A DNA stretch of 64,000 nt. It comes from an uncultured Clostridia bacterium. GTDB taxonomy: Bacteria; Bacillota; Clostridia; UBA1381. The DNA lies in the NCBI GenBank assembly GCA_947591315.1, contig CANQDD010000001.1, positions 1-64,000 on the forward strand, given 5' to 3'. The notes beneath the pieces are model-generated. The model worked only from the letters and a program-made list of their open reading frames with translations, was not told the origin of the DNA and searched no databases. The translations under genes and the position numbers were made by a program. Positions 37,943 to 49,026 of this stretch are shown here, piece by piece. Every line of letters starts with the position of its first letter. Position 1 is the stretch's first letter.

Positions 37943-40576
37943 TTATGCAAATATTTTTTTAATTTCTTCTTCGGTAAGCATACCGCTCGGATTAAAGCTG
38001 TCGGACGCGGTATAGTATAAAATGCTGTTCCTCAAAGCCTGCACCGCAGCGTGCTGAACCGACAAATCAAAGCTGCAGAACAGGAACGAGCCGTTGCCGA
38101 CCTTTGCCTCAAACAGCGGCGAGCGGCGTATGTTGCTGTAATAGTTCGGCACAGGCTCGACAAGATATTTAAAGTCTGAATTTAAGCACGAAACGTCGGC
38201 GCACACGCAGTTGTCGATCGGATGCTTCCACTGAAAACCGCCGTACTCGCCGGTCGGGAATTTCTTAAACGCGCCGCTTTCACTGTCAATTATAAGACCG
38301 TTTGTGCGCTCGGACGGGAAGTGAGCCGGCGACCAGAACGTGGGCTTAAACAGTCCCTCGATCGGATTTATGAGATTGTCCTTGCTCATGCTCACTATCG
38401 CTTTACCGCCGTTTTTGACTATTTCGTAAAATTCATCGTCCGCGCCGTTAGTAAGAGATATTTCGTTTATATATTTTTCATCGGTATACACGTAGATTTC
38501 CCATTCGTTAGAGTACTCACCGACGCTCACCCTTATAGTTAGCGCTTTCGGCTCGGTTACGAAGTATAGAGGGAAGGACACTGTTTTTGAGCGTGTTTCC
38601 TTTTCCAGCACAACCTCGCCGCCGTCAATCACCTCAACCTTAAACAGCGGCATATTTATGCGCTTTTCGCCGTAGTTGTAGAGGTCAAGCTCCGCCTTGA
38701 ACGTGTCGGTGTTCATAAACACCCTGTCAGCCTTCATAAGCGGCACGGTGTGGTTACAGAACTCGCGGAACTTTTCGGCTGATACAATACCCTTATTTTT
38801 CCAGAACACGTCGAGCATACCGATCGTCGCCGTACCCTGACCCGTATAGTCGCACAGTCCCAGAAGCTCAAAACCGCCCATACGGTTCGTACGCATCGCG
38901 GCTTCGATTTCCTCTTTATACATCATCGCCGCGAACGCGCCCGACGCGCTCTTGAATTTTCCGAGCATATTGTATACGTTATGATTTACCATTTCCTGCT
39001 TTATAAACTCGAAATTCACAGGCTTCAAGCTGCCCGTGTAATCGCTTACGCTGTCAACGTCGGGGTAAACGCAGTATTGACCGACCTCAAACGACACGAC
39101 CGGCAGCGGCATATTCTTTATCGCCTTGTCGTAATTAAGGCGCGTATGCTCGGAGATGACATCGTGGAATACCTGCACCCTCACTCTGTTGCCGCCCGCC
39201 TCGAACGCCGAGAAATAGTCGTCGGCGGGGGACACGGGACGGTCAAAATTCGACGTGAGAGTGTACAGTCTGCGGCTGTCGAGCGCCTTGATCTGCGTTG
39301 TAATATCCTCAAGCATTTCAAAATCGCCGAGATTCTCGTTGCCGTTCGAGAACATTATAAACGACGGGTGATTGCCGTACGTCTCCGATATGCGTTTAGC
39401 CTCGGCGTGGAAAAACACGGCGTGCGCGGTATCGTCGCCCGCTGAAATTGACGTTACGTCCTTGTTAAGCCACAAGGGCATTTCCGCGAGAACGTACACG
39501 CCCGCCATATCGGCGGCTCTGAACGCCGCGTCCGGCGGACACCACGAATGAAAGCGCACGTGGTTAAGTCCATACTCCTTCACCGTGTTAAACACTCTGA
39601 GCCACTCGTTAAGCTCGGTCGGCGGATAGCCGGTAAGCGGATATATCGCGCAGTCGAGCGTGCCGCGAAGTGCTGTTTTTCTGCCGTTAATCGTAAACTC
39701 TGTACCATCCGTGGCGACGGTGCGCATACCGAACGGAACGGTCTTTTCATCGACCGTCACGCCGTCCTTTATCATTTTCACGCGCAGCTTGTACAGCGAC
39801 GGATTAAACTCGTCCCACAGCTTTCTGTGGCGTATCGGATATGTAAAGCGCAGCGGCTGCACCTTGTTATACAGCGTAAAATCGTAGCCGCGCGGTTTAA
39901 GCACTCTGCCCGACGGCGTTTCCGCCGAAACCTCTATATGCACACCGCGGCGGTCGTCGGGGTAGAGACAGTCGCTGTGCGCCGACGCCTTCACGCTTAC
40001 GCCGAATTTCTCTGTTTTAATCTGTATATTTGACAGGTGGAATATTTCCTCGCTTTTGAGATATATGCTGCCGATAACGCCGTTCCATATCGACTGCGTG
40101 TCTACGCTGTAGCCGCTCGACATGCCTTCGAGCGACATTATGTTTGAATTGTCGCAGCGCAGCGTCAGCGTGTGCTTTCCCGCCTTGATTTTGCCGGTGA
40201 GGTCATACGTGTGCGGCGCGCACAGGCTTATAACGCGCCGTGATATTTTTACGCCGTCAATCCACAAATCCGACGCGCCGTTTATGCGCTCGAAAAAGAG
40301 CGTCAGACATTTATCCTCAAAGTCCTGCGGAAGCTCAAACTCACGCTGCAGCCAAAGCGGGCCTATGTACTCATATTCGGGACGCAGCGTCCTTACAGCC
40401 TCATAGCAAAGCTCCGCGGGCGGCGTATACGTTTTACCCACGACGTTAGAGCACGCGTCGCCGGGCAGATTAAAGCCCGCGCGTGACAACTCGCGTTCAT
40501 AAAACCGTTCATTTATTCCGTTATCCTCAATGTCCGTTTCGTAACGCCATTCTCCCGACAAATCCAAAGCGCGCAT
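37943..40576 (-). CDS. Glycoside hydrolase family 2 protein (beta-galactosidase/beta-glucuronidase-like)
   Basis: Sugar-binding/jelly-roll N-terminus; GLNHVRFHSWCPPDAAFRAADMAGVYVLAEMPLW; MFSNGNEN. Confidence 0.88.
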   Translation of the reverse strand: MRALDLSGEWRYETDIEDNGINERFYERELSRAGFNLPGDACSNVVGKTYTPPAELCYEAVRTLRPEYEYIGPLWLQREFELPQDFEDKCLTLFFERINGASDLWIDGVKISRRVISLCAPHTYDLTGKIKAGKHTLTLRCDNSNIMSLEGMSSGYSVDTQSIWNGVIGSIYLKSEEIFHLSNIQIKTEKFGVSVKASAHSDCLYPDDRRGVHIEVSAETPSGRVLKPRGYDFTLYNKVQPLRFTYPIRHRKLWDEFNPSLYKLRVKMIKDGVTVDEKTVPFGMRTVATDGTEFTINGRKTALRGTLDCAIYPLTGYPPTELNEWLRVFNTVKEYGLNHVRFHSWCPPDAAFRAADMAGVYVLAEMPLWLNKDVTSISAGDDTAHAVFFHAEAKRISETYGNHPSFIMFSNGNENLGDFEMLEDITTQIKALDSRRLYTLTSNFDRPVSPADDYFSAFEAGGNRVRVQVFHDVISEHTRLNYDKAIKNMPLPVVSFEVGQYCVYPDVDSVSDYTGSLKPVNFEFIKQEMVNHNVYNMLGKFKSASGAFAAMMYKEEIEAAMRTNRMGGFELLGLCDYTGQGTATIGMLDVFWKNKGIVSAEKFREFCNHTVPLMKADRVFMNTDTFKAELDLYNYGEKRINMPLFKVEVIDGGEVVLEKETRSKTVSFPLYFVTEPKALTIRVSVGEYSNEWEIYVYTDEKYINEISLTNGADDEFYEIVKNGGKAIVSMSKDNLINPIEGLFKPTFWSPAHFPSERTNGLIIDSESGAFKKFPTGEYGGFQWKHPIDNCVCADVSCLNSDFKYLVEPVPNYYSNIRRSPLFEAKVGNGSFLFCSFDLSVQHAAVQALRNSILYYTASDSFNPSGMLTEEEIKKIFA

Positions 40577-40577
40577 A

Positions 40578-43500
40578 TCATATACCTCTTTTCATTATTT
40601 TCTTCAGTTCGATAAGCCCCTGATGCGACGCGTCCTCGCCGAGACCTTTATCCGCGTATGCAGCAGCGTTTTCACTGTCGCCGATGCCGTAGAAGCCGAG
40701 CGCCGCGAGATAGCTGCACATTACGCGGTTTTTCCTGTTCATATCCGTGTCGAACACAAGGAAGTCGGGAAGCGATACGGCGAAATAGTCAAAGTCCGGC
40801 TTGTCGTCCATATGTTCCATACCGTAGGATATAAGGCGGTTAAACATACCCCTTGCGCTTCGCTCGTCACCCAGGGCGCGCTTTGCGAGCGCCATATAGA
40901 ACAGAACCTCGGGCGGACGGTCGTTGTAATAACGCGCGTCGCCTATCGTGCCGTCGCCCTCCGCCGCTTTTTCGTAATAATCCTTGGCGGCTATGTAGTC
41001 AATCTTTTCGTTAGCCCTTCCGAGCGTGTAATAAATATCGTTGTCTGCCGCGTTTATGAGCTTGCCCTCACCAAGATTTTCGGGGTACGTGAGCGCGCTT
41101 TCAAGGTACTCGTTCGCCGCCTCGTAATCGTCATTCTCCGCACATTCGCGTGCAAGTCCGACAAGCGAAAGCTTATATTGAGCGGTGATCTTGCCTTCAC
41201 CGCCCTCCCACGGGTGGAAATGACGCGCGGCGATAGCCTTGTGCGCCTTGTCGTACTGACCGTCGCTGTTTAAGAGCGTCACGTACTCCGTGTAAAGGTC
41301 GTCGCGCTCCTTCACAAGCTCGATATTGTCGGAAAGCAGCTTTAACCGCTTCTTTACCGATACATTCGTCTGCTTGTATATGAGGTCAAGCTCGTACAAA
41401 AGCCGCGAGCTGTCGTGGTCGAGCCTGAACGCACGCTCCATTTCGGTGACGGCTTTACGCTCGTCGCGCAGCTTGTTGAAGTACACGAGCGACAAATTCC
41501 TGTGAACAATGGGGTTTGACGGGTCGATTTCATTCGATTTTGTCCAGCACTGGAACGCCGCGCCCCAGCGTCCCTTGTCATACAGCAAATTGCCGAGCAG
41601 ATACGGCGCGTTCGCGTCACTTTTGTTATGCTCCGTCGCGTAGCGCAGCACGAGCATATCGTTGTGGCGGACGGGGAAGCAGTAGTCGCAGTTACATTTA
41701 GCCGCGACCTCAAGCTCGATCTCGCTTTTTGAATAGTAAGCCATGTAGTAGTGGAGCATCGGTTTGTCAGCCTGCGACACGAGCGCGAGAACCTTCGCAG
41801 CCTCGTCCCACAGCCCGAACTCGGCGTAATTAAGTGATAAATCAATATAGCTGTCCACATCGCCGCGCATTATTGTCGTAAGCTCGTTAAGCACCGCGAA
41901 ATCGTCCGTGATGCGGTACAGCTCGTAACGGCAGCCGTAGTTTAAGGGGTCGAGCTTCATCGTCGCAAGCGCGAAATCCTTCGCTTCGTCGAGCCTGCCC
42001 GTAAGACGCAGCAACGACGTTTTGAGGTTGCGCGCCTTTAGGTTGTGCATACCTCTCGCGAGCGACTGCTCCAAAAACGCGAGAGCCTTGTCGTAGTCAC
42101 CGCGCGACGCGTCAATACACGCAAGCTGATAAAATCCCTTGTCCTGCATGGCAGCCGACCAGATCGACTTATAAAACGCGTCGTACGCCTCGTCGGTTTT
42201 ACCCTGCTTCCTTAGCGCAAGACCGAGGTTGAAATACGGCTCGCAGTCGTATGGGTTGGGATTTTTCCACGTCGATTTTTTTATTGCTTCGCGGAAATGC
42301 TTTTCCGCCTTTTCAAACAGTCCGCGCTCGTAAAGGTATCTGCCGTAAGCGTTGTTAAGGCGTATATCCGTCTTGTCGCGGCGCAGACCTTCGAGGTAAT
42401 ACTCCTCCGGCGAGAACGTGGCGTGACGGTACTGCTCCAAATGGAGAGCCGTCAGATACAATTCCTCCGTCGTCGCTATCTCCGACGGCTTTTTGCACGC
42501 CTCGGCGGGAGCGGGAGTTTTTTCATAAGTTTTCGGTTCGGGAGTGTATGAAACTATTACATTATCGTCACTGTCCGTCAGCGTCAGCGTCAAGTCCTCC
42601 TCACTGTCGCCTATAAGCTCTATTTCTTCATAAAACGGCTTGTCAGGCGCAAGCTCCACGTCCTTTATCGTCTTTTTCTCGATTCTGCCCGACAGCGTTA
42701 CGTTTACCGTTATTTTTTCGGGCGAGTACGCGCTTACGCACGCCTTACCGTCCTTAACCTCAAGATTTACGGCGGCTTTAAGACACGCGTTCTTTACCGC
42801 GCCGACCGTCTTGTACGGCAGGAAATACTGCGTAAACGTCTTTTCCTCATACGGCGCGATAAAAGTAAAGTCGGGCTGATTATCCGTGAACACGCCGGTC
42901 ATAAGCTCTATGTACGGGCCGTTCTCATCGGTCAGGTTGCGGTCCCACGCCTTGCCGAAATCGCCGCAGCCCCACGTCCACTGCTTTTTGCCGGGGGATA
43001 TGTGATGATCCGCTATGTGCAGAAGTCCCGCCTCTCGTCCGTAATCGTAGTTGCCTATAAAGTCGTAATCGGAGTGATACGCCATATACGACGTGGGAAC
43101 GGGGATATTCTTATACATCGAAATATCCACGCCCTCGCTGTAATCCATTTTGTAATACGTGCTTGTGGATATGGGGAAGCGCGACACGTCGCGTTTGCCG
43201 TGATCCATTACCGCGTGAACGTCGGGCGGGAAGATTGACTTTGTGTTCTCGTTTACCGGCACGGCGGGATTTGCCCACCACAGAAAAGTCTGCGGTCTGT
43301 CGGTCTGGTTATATATCTGACCTTTGATTTCGAGGTACGCCTTGCCGGGGTAAAGCGTAAAGCGCGCCATACCCTTCATACGGTGCATTTTTTCTATTTC
43401 GCCGACTATAACGGTCGCGCTGCCGTCCTCGTTTTCGAGTGTTGTAAAGTCAACGGGATCGAATGTCGAGGGACGGTGATGCTGCGGCCAGTTGAACTCG

Positions 43501-43844
43501 ATACCGCCCGACACCCACGGGCCCGCAAGCCCGACAAGCGCGGGCTTTATTACCTCGTTGTGGTACACCGCGTCGTAGCCGTTTGTCTTATCGTATATTC
43601 TGTGTATCTTGCCGCCTATCTCGGGCAGCACCATTACAAGGAGGTACTCGTTTTCGAGATATACCGCCGTGTAGCTCTTATCAATTTTTTCATCGGATAT
43701 GCTTTCGCGCACGGGATGAGGATAAACCCTGCCGGAGCTTCCCTGGTAAACGCGTTTTTCAAGGAACATGGGAAGCTTGCTCGCCCTGCCGGCTTCATAT
43801 GTCGGTATAACTACGTCCTCCGTCCACATCTTAACTTTATCCAT
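40578..43844 (-). CDS. DUF5107-type protein with C-terminal TPR repeats
   Basis: LLVMVLPEIGGKIHRIYDKTNGYDAVYHNEVIKPALVGLAGPWVSGGIEFNWPQHHRPST is typical of DUF5107; many TPR units follow; start set by RBS AGGAGA spacing. Confidence 0.85.
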   Translation of the reverse strand: MDKVKMWTEDVVIPTYEAGRASKLPMFLEKRVYQGSSGRVYPHPVRESISDEKIDKSYTAVYLENEYLLVMVLPEIGGKIHRIYDKTNGYDAVYHNEVIKPALVGLAGPWVSGGIEFNWPQHHRPSTFDPVDFTTLENEDGSATVIVGEIEKMHRMKGMARFTLYPGKAYLEIKGQIYNQTDRPQTFLWWANPAVPVNENTKSIFPPDVHAVMDHGKRDVSRFPISTSTYYKMDYSEGVDISMYKNIPVPTSYMAYHSDYDFIGNYDYGREAGLLHIADHHISPGKKQWTWGCGDFGKAWDRNLTDENGPYIELMTGVFTDNQPDFTFIAPYEEKTFTQYFLPYKTVGAVKNACLKAAVNLEVKDGKACVSAYSPEKITVNVTLSGRIEKKTIKDVELAPDKPFYEEIELIGDSEEDLTLTLTDSDDNVIVSYTPEPKTYEKTPAPAEACKKPSEIATTEELYLTALHLEQYRHATFSPEEYYLEGLRRDKTDIRLNNAYGRYLYERGLFEKAEKHFREAIKKSTWKNPNPYDCEPYFNLGLALRKQGKTDEAYDAFYKSIWSAAMQDKGFYQLACIDASRGDYDKALAFLEQSLARGMHNLKARNLKTSLLRLTGRLDEAKDFALATMKLDPLNYGCRYELYRITDDFAVLNELTTIMRGDVDSYIDLSLNYAEFGLWDEAAKVLALVSQADKPMLHYYMAYYSKSEIELEVAAKCNCDYCFPVRHNDMLVLRYATEHNKSDANAPYLLGNLLYDKGRWGAAFQCWTKSNEIDPSNPIVHRNLSLVYFNKLRDERKAVTEMERAFRLDHDSSRLLYELDLIYKQTNVSVKKRLKLLSDNIELVKERDDLYTEYVTLLNSDGQYDKAHKAIAARHFHPWEGGEGKITAQYKLSLVGLARECAENDDYEAANEYLESALTYPENLGEGKLINAADNDIYYTLGRANEKIDYIAAKDYYEKAAEGDGTIGDARYYNDRPPEVLFYMALAKRALGDERSARGMFNRLISYGMEHMDDKPDFDYFAVSLPDFLVFDTDMNRKNRVMCSYLAALGFYGIGDSENAAAYADKGLGEDASHQGLIELKKIMKRGI

Positions 43845-44062
43845 TTTCATTCTCCTTTCGGAATTTATGGGTATATTATATATTGTTTTCGAGGCAATAT
43901 CAATAGCGTAATTAGTTTTTTGGTTGAATTTCGGAGAAGAAATACAAATGATATGCACACGTAACGGTAATGTCACAAAAACAGCACGAAAAATGTTGCG
44001 AAAACTCATTAAATATGATAGAATTATGTTAACATACTATGTATAGAAAAGGAGAAAATACT

Positions 44063-45949
44063 ATGAATAAGTTTTTAAAAGCAGCTCTCGCGGCAGTTGT
44101 GGCGCTTTCAATGGCGCTGCCGGTGTTCGCGGAGCCGGCCGACACGGACGAACCCGAAGCAACGGCGTCACCCGCGCCCGTGACGGATTCGACAGTATTC
44201 AGCGACATCAATACAGAAAACTTTGCATGGGCAAAGCCGTACATACTTGACATGCACGAAAAGGGACTTATATCGGGTTACGAGGACGGAACGTACAGAC
44301 CCGACAACGATGTTACGCGTCAGGAGGCTCTTTCGCTGTTTGCAAGAGCTATGGGTTCAAACGACGCCGCTAACGCCGAGGTCCTCGCAATCGCGCACGA
44401 CAAATACGACGCGCTTATAAAGAATTACAAGCTTACATGGGGAACCGATGAAATAGCTTATCTCATGTATAAGGGCGCGCTCAAAAAGGCTGACCTCGAC
44501 ACATACCTTCTCGATAATGAAAAGTCAACGCCGATGAAGCGTTACGAGGCGGCTATTATAATCACAAAGGCAATGGGCGGCGAGGAAAAGGCTCTTGCGG
44601 ATCTCGGCGTTGTGCTTGACTACAACGACGCGCGCGAGGTTCCTTCCAACGCGATTCAGTACGTGGCTTACGCGAGCGATGCCGGTATCATGGAGGGAAT
44701 GGGCGACGGACTGTTTTCTCCGAATACCTCGGTAAAGAGAAGTCAGATCGCCGTAATGTTGTCACGCACCGTTGACAAGACGGATTATAAATTTATAAGC
44801 GGAGTTCTTACGGATATTGACACCGATAACACAGAAATTACGATTAAAAACGATGACGATGAGGAAGAAACGTATTCCTACGGCGATGAGACGAACTTCA
44901 AGAACCTCGGTGACGAAACACAGCCGGAGGATATGCCCGGCAATGTCGAAGCGGTAGTCACGCTTTCGGGCAAGAATGCAGCGTCCGTAGAGGTTGTTTC
45001 CGAGCTTCCGAACGAAACGGTTGTCGGCAAGTATGTAAATTATGCCTCAACCTCGGGTAAAACGTCTGTCAGAATAACGCTTGACGAAACGGGCGAGACA
45101 AAGAGCTACGAATGTCTGCCCGACCTGTCGGTGACATATCAGGGCAGCCCCGCGACGGTAAGAAGCTTCACAAAGGGCGACGTGCTCACGCTTGAGCTTA
45201 AAAACGGAAAGGTTGCGAAAATAAGCGGCGACAACAAGACCGTAACCATTTCGGGAGCGGTTGTTGAAAACGTTGACATAACGGACGGCGTTCATATCAC
45301 GATTTCGCACGGTGAAGACGAATATAACGGCAAGACATATGCGGTAAGCAGCGATGTAACGGTAAAGAAAAACGACATAACCGTAGGTCTTGACAGCATA
45401 TATCCCGGCGACAAGGTAAAACTTGAGCTTGAATACAACGTTATAACGAAAATCCAGGCGACGTCTACGACAAAGACAGTTGAGGGTACGATAAAGAGCC
45501 TTACGATAGCTTCTCCCGACTCCACCATGACGCTCAACGTAAAGGGTGAGGAAAAGACGTATACAATACCGAAGGACGTTGTTATAACGGTCAACGGTGA
45601 GGAAGGTTCGCTTTACGATTTCAGAGTGGGAGACCTTGTAAAGGTTACCACAGAAAGCGACGCAATCACAAAGATAACAGCCACCTCAACGCAGGAATCG
45701 TCCGGCGACGTTACCGGCGTTGTAACAGGTATCAACACCTCGTTCGGCGTTGTAAGCGTAAAGGTGGACGGCTCGGAAATTCCCTTAAACGTATTCTGCA
45801 AGGACGACTCAACGACATTTGTCGCGGCTGACGGCAAGTCCAAGAAGATGAAGGACGTTCAGGTCGGTCAGACGGTAGAGGTTAAGGGTACTGTTTCAAA
45901 CGGTGTTTTCGTGGGTAAGCTGTTTGTAATAGTCGCGGAGGCAAAATAA
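44063..45949 (+). CDS. S-layer homology (SLH) domain protein
   Basis: Signal peptide; DINTENFAWAKPYILDMHEKGLISGYEDGTYRPDNDVTRQEALSLFARA. Confidence 0.93.
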   Translation: MNKFLKAALAAVVALSMALPVFAEPADTDEPEATASPAPVTDSTVFSDINTENFAWAKPYILDMHEKGLISGYEDGTYRPDNDVTRQEALSLFARAMGSNDAANAEVLAIAHDKYDALIKNYKLTWGTDEIAYLMYKGALKKADLDTYLLDNEKSTPMKRYEAAIIITKAMGGEEKALADLGVVLDYNDAREVPSNAIQYVAYASDAGIMEGMGDGLFSPNTSVKRSQIAVMLSRTVDKTDYKFISGVLTDIDTDNTEITIKNDDDEEETYSYGDETNFKNLGDETQPEDMPGNVEAVVTLSGKNAASVEVVSELPNETVVGKYVNYASTSGKTSVRITLDETGETKSYECLPDLSVTYQGSPATVRSFTKGDVLTLELKNGKVAKISGDNKTVTISGAVVENVDITDGVHITISHGEDEYNGKTYAVSSDVTVKKNDITVGLDSIYPGDKVKLELEYNVITKIQATSTTKTVEGTIKSLTIASPDSTMTLNVKGEEKTYTIPKDVVITVNGEEGSLYDFRVGDLVKVTTESDAITKITATSTQESSGDVTGVVTGINTSFGVVSVKVDGSEIPLNVFCKDDSTTFVAADGKSKKMKDVQVGQTVEVKGTVSNGVFVGKLFVIVAEAK

Positions 45950-45983
45950 AAAGTCAACGTGTTACATGAATAAAAGAACGGCG

Positions 45984-46012
45984 GTAAGGTGATACGCATG
46001 CGTATCGCCTTG
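45984..46012 (+). terminator. Palindromic hairpin after the SLH gene (GGTGATACGCATGCGTATCGCC)
   Basis: Near-perfect palindrome in the intergenic region. Confidence 0.55.
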
Positions 46013-46056
46013 CTTGCTGTCATAGTTATATAAGGCACAAAATAAGGGGTGAGAGA

Positions 46057-47205
46057 ATGAACCGCTTTAAGAAATATTCGGGATATATCGCAGCGTTTAT
46101 ATTCAGCGTTGCGGTAATCGCGGTATACAAGACATTTGACAATTTCGGAAGCATTGCGGACTGGTTCGGCGCGGTTTTGGGCGCATTGAAGCCGTTTATC
46201 GGCGCGTTCGTAATAGCGTACATTCTTAACATGCCGGCAAAGCGGCTCGAAAAGCTGTTCGCGCGGTCTAAACAGTCATTTGTAAGCAAGCACTCGCACG
46301 GCCTCAGTATACTGTCGGTGTACCTCGCCGCGCTGCTTGTTGTGGCGTTTTTGCTTTACCTGCTTATACCGGCGCTTGTTGAGAACCTGCTTGATTTTGT
46401 TCAAAACATCGGCTCGTACGCCGAATCGCTTTCGCGCTTCATAAATGAGTCGAGCCTTGCGCAGAGGCTGAACCTTCGCGCTGTGGATTTCTCCAAGGCG
46501 GTGGACGCGTTCATAAGCACCATAGACCTGTCAACTCTTCAGACCTACGCGCGCGGCGTTGTGAATTTCACGAGCGGCTTCCTGAATGTGTTTGTCGCGT
46601 TTGTCGCGTCAATATATATGCTGCTCGACAAGGATCGTCTGCGCCGTTTGTTTGTGAGACTGATGAATTTGATGTTCAAGGATAAAACAGTGACGTATAT
46701 CACGGTTCACACTACAAAGACAAATGAAGTATTCACGAATTATATATATTCGAGACTGTCATGCAGTATAATTATGGCTGTGCTGTGCAGCGTTATACTG
46801 TCGCTCATGGGCGTAAAGTACGCGCTCATTCTCGGTATATTTATCGGCTTGATGGATATGATACCGTACTTCGGTTCAATTATTTCAAGCGTTATCGCCA
46901 TACTCATAACATTCCTTACCGGCGGCTTCTGGCAGGGATTCTGGTCGGCTGTCGTGCTGCTGATACTGCAGCAGTTCGACGGTAATATATTGGGACCGAA
47001 AATAATGGGAGACTCACTCGAGATGCGCCCGCTGTGGATAATATTTGCGATTTCTGTCGGCGGCTCGCTGTTCGGATTTATAGGCATGCTTATTTCCGTG
47101 CCGATATTCGCCATTATAAGAATAGTCCTTTCCGACTATATTGAAACGCGCGAAAAAGCAAAAGCCGAAAAAGCGGCGGAAGAGGGTGAAACGGCTGATG
47201 AATAA
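46057..47205 (+). CDS. AI-2E family transporter (UPF0118-like)
   Basis: Multi-pass; LILGIFIGLMDMIPYFGSIISSVIAIL, GNILGPKIMGDSLEMRPLWIIFAISVGGSLFGFIGMLISVP. Confidence 0.92.
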   Translation: MNRFKKYSGYIAAFIFSVAVIAVYKTFDNFGSIADWFGAVLGALKPFIGAFVIAYILNMPAKRLEKLFARSKQSFVSKHSHGLSILSVYLAALLVVAFLLYLLIPALVENLLDFVQNIGSYAESLSRFINESSLAQRLNLRAVDFSKAVDAFISTIDLSTLQTYARGVVNFTSGFLNVFVAFVASIYMLLDKDRLRRLFVRLMNLMFKDKTVTYITVHTTKTNEVFTNYIYSRLSCSIIMAVLCSVILSLMGVKYALILGIFIGLMDMIPYFGSIISSVIAILITFLTGGFWQGFWSAVVLLILQQFDGNILGPKIMGDSLEMRPLWIIFAISVGGSLFGFIGMLISVPIFAIIRIVLSDYIETREKAKAEKAAEEGETADE

Positions 47206-48409
47206 CGTAGCCGTTATAGGCGGCGGCGCGTCGGGACTTGTCGCGGCAATATCCGCAGCAAGCAAAGGCGCGCGCGTCACGATATACGAGAGCGGCGCGC
47301 GGGTGGGAAAGAAGATACTCTCCACCGGCAACGGACGCTGCAATATGACGAATATGAACGCGTCCGCCGAGCATTACCACGGCGCGGACGTCGGGTTTGT
47401 GCGCGGCGCGCGGGAAAAATTCTGGGTGGGGGATACGCTCGGATTTTTTTTGTCTCTCGGCGTCATGACAAAAACAGAACCGGACGGCAGGGTGTACCCG
47501 TACAGCGACAAAGCATCGTCCGTGCTTGACGCGCTGCGGCTAAAGCTTGACGCTCTTGGAGTGCGCACGGTGACGAGTTACGAGGTCAAAAGCGTGAAAC
47601 GCAAAAATAACCGTTTCATAATCATACCGTACCGCGGTGAAAGCGAAACGGCTGACGCGGTAATAGTCGCGACCGGAGGCAGAGCCGCGCCCGATCTCGG
47701 CTCAAAGGGCGGCGGCTATGATATACTGAAGGGGTTCGGTCACACGATTACCGATACGCGTCCGTCGCTCGTGCAAATAAAGACTGAAACCGAAACCGTG
47801 AAAAAGCTTAAGGGCATAAAAATTACGGCGGAGGCAAGCATTGACGGCGCGAGCGAGTACGGCGAAATACTTTTTACCGATTACGGACTGTCGGGCATAG
47901 CGATTTTTTCGCTCACGGCTTACCTCGGCAAACAAAAGACCGTTTCGCTCGACGTTATGAGCGGAACAAGCAGGGAAGAGCTTACAGCTATGCTTACGGA
48001 GCGCGCGCGTCTTATGTCTGACGTGCCGCTTGAAAGCTACTTTACGGGTATGCTCGACAAGCGCGTCGGACAGGCACTGCTGAAAACGGCGGGAATTACT
48101 CCGCTGTCACGTCCGAGCCGCACTATTACAAAAGCGGAAACGGAGCGCCTTGCGGCTGTAATGAAAAAGTGGGAATTTAAGATTGAGGGCACAATGTCAT
48201 GGAACAACGCTCAAACAACAAAGGGCGGAGCCTTAACGTCCGAGTTTGACAAAAACACAATGGAGTCGAAAATCGTAAGCGGTCTGTACGCGTCGGGAGA
48301 GGTACTCGACATCGACGGCGACTGCGGCGGCTATAATTTACAGTGGGCATGGTCGTCCGGGTATATCGCGGGCATGAATGCCGCGCTGCGAAAGGAGAAT
48401 AAACAATGA
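47198..48409 (+). CDS. HI0933/BaiN-like FAD-dependent oxidoreductase
   Basis: NVAVIGGGASGLVAAISAASKGARVTIYE, GRCNMTN, TKGGALTSEFDKNTMESK, GYNLQWAWSSGYIAG. Confidence 0.92.
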   Translation: MNNVAVIGGGASGLVAAISAASKGARVTIYESGARVGKKILSTGNGRCNMTNMNASAEHYHGADVGFVRGAREKFWVGDTLGFFLSLGVMTKTEPDGRVYPYSDKASSVLDALRLKLDALGVRTVTSYEVKSVKRKNNRFIIIPYRGESETADAVIVATGGRAAPDLGSKGGGYDILKGFGHTITDTRPSLVQIKTETETVKKLKGIKITAEASIDGASEYGEILFTDYGLSGIAIFSLTAYLGKQKTVSLDVMSGTSREELTAMLTERARLMSDVPLESYFTGMLDKRVGQALLKTAGITPLSRPSRTITKAETERLAAVMKKWEFKIEGTMSWNNAQTTKGGALTSEFDKNTMESKIVSGLYASGEVLDIDGDCGGYNLQWAWSSGYIAGMNAALRKENKQ

Positions 48410-49026
48410 GAGATTCAATGAAAACAACGGTGGGTTACCAATTTATGTACGTTATACTGACCTACTTTGCGGCGGCTGCCGTTGCCGCTCTTTTCGGAAT
48501 GTTTATATTTTACCAGTTCACCGATATGAACATCGCGAAGCAGTTACTGTCAATAGGACTTATGGGCGTAGAGGCGGCAATGCTTTACATCACCTCCAAA
48601 AAGTTCGCGAATCGGGACATAAAGGACTACACGCCGCTTAAGGAAAGTAAGGTAAAGGGCGCGTTGTTCGGCGTGGCTGTAGCGGCGCTGAACATTATTC
48701 TTATCGCGGCTCACGAGATAGTGTGGGCGGCGTGTTCCGTGCCGCTTGAGGAGGGCGGCAGGGCGCTCAGCGGCGCGGGAGCCGTTGCATACAATTTTAT
48801 ATTTAATATAATATCATTCGCGTATAACGGCTTTATGACCGATCCGCAGCACGGATATATAGGAATTTTGACGATAGCGCTTATGGTTATTGTTCCCATA
48901 GCGGCAACGACGTTTGGATATATAGCCGGCTGCAAAAAATTTGAGCTTGCAGAGAATCTCGATAAGCTGATATATGAAAAGGACGATAAGGAGGACGGAA
49001 ACAATGACGCTTCAGGAAATAGTTGA
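48406..49026 (+). CDS. Hypothetical membrane protein
   Basis: Several TM segments, 4-nt overlap with the upstream gene. Confidence 0.7.
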   Translation: MRDSMKTTVGYQFMYVILTYFAAAAVAALFGMFIFYQFTDMNIAKQLLSIGLMGVEAAMLYITSKKFANRDIKDYTPLKESKVKGALFGVAVAALNIILIAAHEIVWAACSVPLEEGGRALSGAGAVAYNFIFNIISFAYNGFMTDPQHGYIGILTIALMVIVPIAATTFGYIAGCKKFELAENLDKLIYEKDDKEDGNNDASGNS